From NCBI RefSeq assembly GCF_020520425.1, contig NC_079491.1, forward strand, positions 30,619,449-30,683,448: a stretch of DNA of 64,000 nt, in the 5' to 3' direction. Position 1 is the first letter of the stretch; the number at the start of each line of letters is the position of its first letter. The notes below the pieces were generated by a model. It ran no database searches. It was given only the letters and a program-made list of their open reading frames with translations, and was not told the DNA's origin. Positions 56,284 through 64,000 of this stretch are shown here, piece after piece. Source of the stretch: Spinacia oleracea (lineage: Eukaryota > Streptophyta > Magnoliopsida > Caryophyllales > Amaranthaceae). The position numbers and the translations under genes were made by a program.

Positions 56284-57774
56284 GAAGGCTCATGTGAGAA
56301 CACCCCCTCTATGTGAGAACACAATCTTATGTGAGAATAAATCTGGGCCTTTGGTTCCCTTCTAATCTAACAGCTCAAAATCAATAGCTTAATAATGGCA
56401 GTTTTGTAATTTCGCGAGTGATAACCCCAATCACTTTCCTCCTCTTTCACGTTATTACTCCTCTCTCAAATATTCCACAACTCAATTTTCTCTCTCTTCA
56501 TTGTGCCTCCATTAGAGCATTAATCAAGTTGGGATTGCTCTTAGCTTCAATTTTGTTCTAATTGTTGCGATTTCACTCCTTATTCTCAAAGATATTCATC
56601 GAGTTTCCAGATTTTGTGTGTTTAAAGGTTTGATTTCAAATTTGTGTTTAATTTTTCAATTTTTTTTCATGATTATGTGATTAATTTTATGATTTTGGAC
56701 CGATTATGTTGAATTTGATTGTAATTTGGAATGATTATTTGTATTTTGATTCAACTTCGTTCTTAATTTTGTGTTTTTTCGAATTCGAACATATTTAGCG
56801 AAATTGTATTGTGTGAAATTCAATCATGTATTTGCGAATTTCATTATTTATTTATGTTGTTCTTTGATCTGAGTCTACATATTGTTTGATCCTTGTTGTG
56901 TCTTTCATTCTTTTTAATTTCAGGTTTCTATCTGCTTGAGCTAAGGAATTAACAGTTCTTCATAGTCTACTATCATCAATCGCTGAATTGAATCTGGTGA
57001 GTTTTCTTATTAACATATTTTGTATAATTGCTCTTCATGTTCTGAACTTTTATTTACATGTTCTATTTTATTGTTGTACATGTTCTGACCTGTTTTTTTT
57101 CTCTCCAAAATGTAGTAGCAACTCTCTCTTCTCTCTCCCTCTCTCTAATACTTAAAACTTCAATGATCATCACCAAAATTGTGAATTCCTTTACATTCTT
57201 TGTATTTTTGTTATATATTTACTGCATATCTTCACCAAATACCTAGAATTTTGTCTTATTTACGTTAAAATGAAAGGTACAAATTCAAATTTGGGGCTAC
57301 TTTTCAATTATGTAATGTTAATTTCTTTATTTTTAGATTCATGTTTTCGATCTGTTTATCGTTTGATAATTTCCAGAAATAGTTTGACTCAAATATTGAA
57401 TATTGGAATTTTATTGATTTATAGCAATCATGTATGTTCATACTTTTTTTGTGTTGGAGACTTGGAGTATTAGTTTTTCCAGTTGTAGTTTTCTTACTGA
57501 TAATTAGGAAGAAAAAAAAGAAAGGCAATGGACCATTGGTGATAATTTGACTAGCATTATAAAATAATAGTACAAGGCTAAGGAGAAGCAATGTGAGGAT
57601 TTAAGCCTTGAACCTGAATGTCACAGTCCCTCGTCCTAGTGTCCAGTATCTTTAATAATAGCCTAGTGTCTATTTTCCCTTCAATTATTAAGTCTTTTGA
57701 ATACATGTGTGATCTGTAGAATTTACAAACAATAAAACTAGAGATTGGTTCTGAATCTTTTGATTATGTTGCAG

Positions 57775-57870
57775 CTTAAAACTTCTATGGAGAATATTAA
57801 TTCTACCTTTGACAAAGAGAAGGCACAAGAACGGTTATAAAAGCTCTCTGGTGGTGTTGTTGTTTTTAAG
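57775..57870 (+). pseudogene. Chaperonin-60 exon fragment
   Basis: After an acceptor TATGTTGCAG the frame reads STFDKEKAQERL, a stop (TAA at 57838), then KLSGGVVVFK, ending AAG/GTCCTA. This is the conserved group I chaperonin (plant Cpn60/Hsp60) segment before VGG. Only this exon-sized piece is present and it is broken by the stop. Confidence 0.78.
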
Positions 57871-58092
57871 GTCCTATGTTTGTTCCTGAAATATGATCCC
57901 TTACTGGACCAAGCTGAGTGGCATGGTGTGGACAAAGAAACTGAAGATTCTAAGACCCCTTTTATAGCAAGGGGTTTTGCTAGCATCTCGAGTCTCTCGA
58001 TTTTGCCTGATCTTGATCCCAAAGATGGAGCAATCGTAAGAGGTGATACTCCTATGCCAGTCACATGCTTTGCTGCTCCTAGTGATCAATGA
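57871..58092 (+). pseudogene. Unidentified open frame after the Cpn60 fragment
   Basis: About 70 codons (LLDQAEWHGVDKETEDSK, later IARGFASISSLSILPDLD) end at TGA 58090-58092. The composition looks like real protein rather than noise, but I do not recognise it. It may be a second captured exon. Confidence 0.35.
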
Positions 58093-58336
58093 TGTATGTG
58101 GTCTCCCTAATTATAATCTTATCGGCTTGTCTCCCTTAAATGATCGCCAACAGTTTATTTTAATGATTGCAGGGGTAAATGATGAATGTGGTTGATCCCA
58201 TTTTATTTGGCAGGGTAAGCAGTTGCATGTGTTCTAATTATTGTTGCATATGTTGTAATTATGGTTGTATATGTTCTAATTGTTGTATTTGCTATAGACA
58301 ATACTACATGCATTGTTTTCTTGAATATTTTGTTAA

Positions 58337-58406
58337 AACCTATTAGCTCAAATGGTAGAGCAATGTGTCATTGCACATGGATGTAGGTTCGAATCCTACA
58401 TAGGTT
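58337..58406 (+). other. tRNA-like sequence, copy 1 (70 nt)
   Basis: Folds as a cloverleaf: acceptor AACCTAT/ATAGGTT, D arm GCTC-AAATGGTA-GAGC, anticodon-arm stem ATGTG/CACAT with a 6-nt loop TCATTG, 4-nt variable region, and T arm GTAGG-TTCGAAT-CCTAC. A 6-nt anticodon loop and missing U33 geometry argue against a working tRNA. Box A and box B are intact. Confidence 0.7.
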
Positions 58407-58796
58407 GTTTACAAGACACGACTTAGCTCCATTGTGTTTATATGGATAGGTCCTACAAGAGAGTTACCCTCCAAAATATATCGACACCAACTGGTGATAA
58501 TTTGTGCTTTCCTATCAGACTCCGCCAATGAGGAATTATGTTGGTTATACATCTTGGACATCTCATTCGTGCTTCCCTGTTCCTTGGCTAGTTTCTCCAC
58601 AAATTGTTGCCTTCAGTTCAAGTGTTAGATTTCATGTTCTAAAAATTAAGGCTAACGTTCTACAAATTTATACATATATTCTGAAATTTATACATATATT
58701 CTAAAGTAAGTTGAACAGATTCAAAAGTAAATAGGATTTAAAAGTAAAGAATCATCAAATAGGAGAATTGATATCATAAATGGAATGCAAAGAGTT

Positions 58797-58866
58797 GCCT
58801 ATGTAGGATTCGAACCTACATCATTGTGCTATCGCACAAAGCTCTACCAATTGAGCTAATAGGCAT
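58797..58866 (-). other. tRNA-like sequence, copy 2 (70 nt, inverted)
   Basis: Same length and fold as copy 1 on the other strand: acceptor TGCCTAT/ATAGGCA, D arm GCTC-AATTGGTA-GAGC, anticodon-arm stem TTGTG/CACAA with a 6-nt loop CGATAG, identical T arm. Stem differences from copy 1 keep base pairing. Confidence 0.7.
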
Positions 58867-59489
58867 TGTCCCAAAACATCAAGCATTTACGACCATCACT
58901 TGCATTAACACCACACACGCAAAACTTCTAGCAGCAACCAAACATAGCAGAACCACTGCCCACCCCAGACTGACCCGCAACAACCTTCCCTGCAAAAGAA
59001 ATAGCGTGCACAAGCAGCTATGCAACCACTTAATACAAAAACCAATCTCTACAACAACTATACTACCCCATAATGTTGCCCATGAAAACACATCATACCT
59101 AACATGACCCGGATTGTCATAAAAACAGGCCAAAAATCAGACCCAAATCACATTCAGGAACATGTTAGATACAAGAAGAGAACATTGGAACATACCTTTC
59201 TAGTTTCAGAACATCTTGTTATGAAATTTAGAACATAAAATATCCATAAATAATAGCTTCTCTACAGGAAGGAACACTATAAATTATGTTCTAAAAGGTG
59301 AAACTTAATGTTCTTAAAAGTGAGGCTTCATGTTCTAAAGAATTGAGATGATGAAATATCAAGCAATATTTGAAAGGATGTCACCTAAAAGTGTATTTTC
59401 GACAATTGGACTACAAATGGACTCCGGCGCTGATGTTTTATCGCTTTATAAACTAGTAATACGTAGTAAAAAATTATGTTCTAAAAGGT

Positions 59490-60850
59490 GAAACTTAATG
59501 TTCTAACAAGAGAAATTATATGTTCTAACAATTGAATTTATATGTTCTAACAAGTGAAGCTATATGTTCTATACATTATTCCTATATGTTCTAAGCATTT
59601 AAGCTACATGTTCTAAGAATTTAAGCTATATGTTCTGCAAAGCAATGTACACACAAGTAAGAAAGGCAATAGAGTAAAAAAAATTATCCTTCTACTCTAC
59701 CCAATATATTCTACCAATATATATTTTGATGCACCTTCTCTATATTCTGCCGTGCTTTAAAATATGGCATGTTGAAAACTCTTCACATAGTTTATGAACA
59801 AACTAAATAATGAAACTAAGATCCGTATATATTTGTTATATAAAACATCGAGTCTCTTTTCATTCTTCCCAACCTCTACTCCTATCCCAACCCTACCCTC
59901 AAAACTTCCCCTGCTCTACCATATGGTACGTGTAGTCAAAAAAGATATGAAAGATTTTATTTGAATGATTCGCATATAAGTGGAGAGAGGAACAAGAGCT
60001 TACACATATCTCATAAGTGGACCACATTGAATTGATGGTTAGTAAAGTTAGAACATGAGCCACAACTAGTATTAACCATTGCCTAGATCCAAAAAATCGA
60101 TAGACTCTATGAGCCACGTACTAAATATATTTGTTCTAAACCGTGAAAAATATAAGCTATATATTCTGTACATTATTCCTGTATGTTCTGTACAGATAAG
60201 CTATATGTTCTAACAAGATAAGCTATATGTTCTAACAAGATAAGTTATATGTTTTGTACATTATTCCTATATGTTCTAATCAGTTAAGCTACATGTTCTA
60301 ATCAGTTGAGCTACATGTTCTAATCAGTTAAGCTACATGTTCTAATCAGTTGAGCTATATGTTCTACATGTTCTAATCAGTTGAGCTATATGTTCTAATC
60401 ATTATTCATATATGTTCTAATCAGTTAAGCTACATGTTCTAATAAGTTAAGCTACATGTTCTAATCAGTTGAGCTATATGTTCTAATCAGTTAAGCTACA
60501 TGTTCTAGTCAGTTGAGCTACATGTTCTAATCAGTTGAGCTATATGTTCTAACAAAAAATATAACCACTAATATAGACTGGTCAATAACAAATGCACTAT
60601 AAGCATTAAACATGAGCCTACATCTTTGTACCCACATTAGTCTTCAGAAAATGTCACTAAAAACATAGATGCAGAAGCCTATAGAAGTAATCTCATCAAG
60701 TTCAAAACATGTGTACTTATAATTAGAACATATGCAATTATGATGTTCTACACAGCGAGATATGATGTTCTACACAGTGAGTTATGATGTTCTACATAGT
60801 GAGCTATGATGTTCTAAATTCTTAACCTTCATGTTCTGAAGTATTGAGAG
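59490..60850. repeat. ATGTTCTAA tandem array
   Basis: A roughly 22-bp unit (CTACATGTTCTAATCAGTTA with AG) repeats, densest at 60140-60560 and in looser form at 59490-59650 and 60725-60850. Units vary mainly between CTACATG and CTATATG and between CAGTTAAG and CAGTTGAG. Isolated GAACAT/ATGTTCT words also occur nearby on both strands. Confidence 0.88.
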
Positions 60851-61283
60851 TATAAAATATTACTCTAAATTGTTCATTATTGCGTTCATAAGTGATGGCG
60901 GACGATTGGCTACGTTGCTTTGGCGTGTTTATTCTCATTTTCTCTGTTTAAAAATTCAGAACATATAACTATTACTTTTAGAACATCATAAAATATCAAA
61001 ATAACGAAATATTTTGAAATTCTCAAATTAATTCAAAACCAGAAATTAAATTCTTATAAAAAAATACTAAAAGTTCATAAAATTCAGAACATCCACAATT
61101 GCAACAAACATTAAATATATGGAACATAAAAATTCACAAAATCGTTAGAAACATCCACAATTTCACAGACCAAATAATTACAAAATCAATTTCGAAATAT
61201 TTCGAAAATAATAACAAAAATTTCGAAAATTAATAAATAAGTTTCACTAAAATTAAGCACCGAATACTTACTCTTGTGGATTC

Positions 61284-61453
61284 TCTGGATTGTTTGCTAG
61301 TTTGTCGTGCTTTTTTTTTGCTGAAAATCAAAATTTAACAAAAATTAACTTCAATAATGTATGAAAACAAAGAAAGAAGTTTGAAATTAGGTTAACAGTT
61401 TGTGTATTTTTCTTATCTCCGTCGTTTATATTATTTTTTTGTGCTCCAGTCAT
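61284..61453 (-). pseudogene. Candidate 5' exons reading inward from the right terminus
   Basis: On the minus strand a CT-rich leader leads to an ATG at 61453 (MTGAQKNNINDGDK). A second exon-like piece follows an acceptor TTGATTTTCAG near 61318 (KKKHDKLANNPENP) and ends at CAAGA/GTAAGT. It may be the start of an ancestral transposase or of another captured gene; no domain is seen. Confidence 0.3.
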
Positions 61454-61871
61454 CCTCAATTGAACAAATTAGGTTAAAATTAGGGAAATTTGTTTAAGGA
61501 GAGAAGAAATATAGAACAATTGAGATTGAATTTACCTTAAATCAACAATACACCGGCGATGAAGGAGGTTGATCAGCGGTTCTTTGAGCTTCGATGGTGG
61601 TTTTGTCGAGAGGAGAGAGAAAACGGTGAGAGAGAACAGGGAGTCGCGAGAGGGAGAAAGTGAAGAGGGAGGTTTAGAGAGAGAAAGTGGTTGGGGTTTA
61701 TGAAAGAAACGTGGTTTTTATTTAGGAAAGATGAATGGTTGTTTCATCATTTAATCCTAACCATTAGATCGTATCTAATCCTACGGATTAGATTCATTCT
61801 CATATATAGTAGTATATTCACATAGGGACCTATTTTCACATGATCCCTCCCCTATATATATATATATATAT

Positions 61872-62849
61872 ACTCTTCCATTTTGGATAACCAACATTAG
61901 AAATATTCATAGTTGTTATCTCTCTCTCTTCTGTTCTTTCTTCCTTTTGGGCATAAGTTTATGTGGCTCCATCTCATCACCCAAAAGTACATTTGTGTGA
62001 TGAGAGTTGTGTAAATCTTAGGGAACGAATCGGTGAATACAATTTTGCATATCGGTTGCACCGAATTTCGTTTTCAAGGCAGTGCTTTTGTTACCACGGC
62101 GCAACGATTTGCTAAACACGATCTTATTCTAGTGCACTAATTTTCTTCTCTCTTTCCGTTTAAATCCGTTACTTAAAATTCTTCCCACTTTTTTCTTCAT
62201 TTCTTCTTTTGTAAATGTTTATCCTCATTATACCCATCTTAATGCACTAATTAAGGATAACAATGATCCTAATTATGGATAAAAGTGACCTTACTATTCA
62301 AGGGGAAAAGTTATATTATCGAATGAGAAAAGTAATCTTACTCAAGGGTAATGACGACGAAGGATAAAAGGGTCCTTATTCAAGGGAAAACTGGACCGTA
62401 CACAGGGATAAAACAGACGGTAAAATAATGTAATCAATGCAATAATAAAACGCATATAATTACTCGATCAGTTTGGGCCGCCATTTATAATTTACTGGAT
62501 AGATATAGATAAACAGAAATTTGTGAGAGCTTAATATTTTTGTTATAGAAATTCTATATTACTAATTGTAGTTAGAGAAATTACCCGTGCAACTATTGAG
62601 AAATTGATTGTACTATAACAAATTAGTAAAATAACATTTTAAAATAATAGTAATGATGATCTGTATGTTTGTGATACCGTAATTGTTGGCTACAGAACTC
62701 AATCTTTGCACAATCTTTGCACAGATTGACGAGTATATTATATTACAAACTTTTTAGTTATTGAAAAAAATAAGCTCTAATAATTAATCTCTTCTAATAA
62801 AATTATAATTGTTCTAGTTTGACATAATATTAGAGCCTTATGCACATAG
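61872..62849. other. A+T-rich flank without a gene
   Basis: Part of 61880-62130 (with ACGGCGCAACGATTTGC) may be the far side of the sequence interrupted by the TIR element or an old LTR piece. I cannot assign it. Confidence 0.3.
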
Positions 62850-63090
62850 CCTAATATATATTCACCCATTCATTATCATGAATGGCCCACATAGCTGGTT
62901 AGTAGAACATATTATGCATCACATAAATATTTGCAGCAATTAATCAAGGCTTCCAATAATCTACCAATTATTCAATCCTTATTAATTCTAATCAAGTTGT
63001 TTTAACCTTAAAGGAATGTAGACCTAATCAAGAGTTTATGACTAAAAGGCTCTCACTTAAACCAATAAATTTACATGCTTTACTAATTCA
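62850..63090 (-). repeat. Copia leader fragment, reverse orientation
   Basis: The minus strand matches about 48545-48785 of the large retrotransposon over about 230 bp with scattered changes (for example AATTAATAAGGATTGAATAA and GGCCATTCATGATAATGAAT). No LTR is attached. Confidence 0.8.
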
Positions 63091-64000
63091 CAATATTTAA
63101 ATTCTTACATATAGCTTCCTATTATTCTGTTAGAGTGGTCATTTCACACATAAATTTAGGTTTATGCTACACGGTTTATGCATGTACTCATAATATTGTA
63201 ATATTTATCCTTACACTATGTACTTTAATCAATAATACAATACATTTTAAAGTACATGCATAATTTATTTTCGAAGATATAACTTATATGCATGTAATTT
63301 TTATATCTAAACAGAAATTTAGTACATAAATTTATTAAAGTACATGCTTAATTATTTTATTTACTTTCCCTCTATATCTAAATATTAATATTCTCACGGA
63401 GATCTCCATATGTTAAAAAAAATATTATAGATGTATGACGATCATGTATATTATAAGGAGTAATAAATTAATAGGATACATTATCCTAAATTAATCATAC
63501 GACATACTAAATAAGATAGTATTTTAATAAAATACCAAAATTACATAATATTAATTTTCTTTAATTAGGACAGGAAAAAAGAGCGGAATTATATTTTTTT
63601 TAACATGAGCGCGACATGTGTCAGTTATGCATTTAGGAAATCTCTTTTAGAATAGATTGATATACAATCTAAATATAATTATAATCAAGTTTTTTATAAT
63701 TATATATCATATCTCCCATTGTCCTACCTGTATAAAGTAATGTGACCAAGGTAAATGCCTTGAAAAAGTATAAAGTAAAAAATATTTTTCTTATAAAGTA
63801 ATATGTTATTTGCGACCAAGGAACAAATTTATGAGTAACCTCTCAATATAAAAATTCTTACTGTATTATACTCCGTACATAGTAATAATATTTATGGATA
63901 TAAAAATTGTATAGTACCCGTGAATGATAAAAGTTTGCTCATATTATTAACTATACAATTTGCTCAAGTTATTATGGTTATTATATAAATTTTCCCTGTC
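63091..64000. other. A+T-rich sequence, nothing recognised
   Basis: No gene, repeat terminus or RNA gene could be supported. Confidence 0.5.

Noticed and set aside
58337..58866. Two functional tRNA genes
   Set aside because: Both have a 6-nt anticodon loop and a short variable region. I list them as tRNA-like only.
59490..60850. CRISPR array
   Set aside because: Head-to-tail 22-bp units without unique spacers in a plant genome; it is a tandem repeat.

Overview
The window is nuclear DNA of a flowering plant. The evidence is spliced plant genes with GT-AG introns, nested Ty1/copia and Ty3/gypsy LTR retrotransposons, an L1-type LINE carrying an RNase H domain, Stowaway-like MITEs, tRNA-derived SINEs and a high A+T background. 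Many short stretches carry the word ACTCCGTA, which I associate with Caryophyllales/Amaranthaceae genomes such as spinach or beet; that is an impression, not a proof. There is no bacterial-style gene, CRISPR array or rRNA.

Layout. 1-6040: 5' part of a minus-strand Ty3/gypsy element with an uninterrupted Gag-Pol frame running off the left edge, its leader split by a 2.7 kb solo LTR (TSD TCCCC). 6041-7846: intergenic, with SINE-like and Helitron-like pieces. 7847-11425: a complete 11-exon gene for a POTRA-less Omp85-type chloroplast outer-envelope barrel of the OEP39/P39 group (360 aa). 12-21 kb: an unidentified minus-strand gene of which two or three 3' exons can be seen; a copia element (14091-20054, TSD GAAAT) sits in one of its introns. 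21-24.3 kb: truncated LTR, decayed copia remnant, two MITEs and a TIR element. 24351-31596: a full-length but mutated LINE with a 19-bp TSD. 35039-36190: an apparently intact minus-strand GT14 glycosyltransferase (core-2/I-branching type) with a likely 3'UTR intron. 36.5-42 kb: a TIR element, then a CACTA-like element that carries the first coding exon of a nucleobase-ascorbate transporter. 43.3-55.7 kb: a decayed minus-strand copia element whose LTR is split by a 10.1 kb copia-derived element (45578-55693, TSD TAAAA). 56281-61852: a 5.6 kb TIR transposon sitting in a (TA)n tract, containing a chaperonin-60 exon fragment, an inverted pair of 70-nt tRNA-like sequences and a long ATGTTCTAA tandem array. 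62-64 kb: A+T-rich flank with one more copia leader fragment.

Only the OEP39-like and GT14 genes look like functional host genes. The unidentified split gene may be functional if the copia is spliced out with its intron. Everything else is mobile-element biology: nesting, capture of host exons, LTR decay and solo-LTR formation. The observations I rate highest are a 14-nt sequence just after the copia 5' LTR that is perfectly complementary to that LTR where a tRNA primer site should be; two tRNA-like elements whose stems differ by compensatory changes; and a repeat array in the solo LTR whose units carry different but always self-complementary hairpins.
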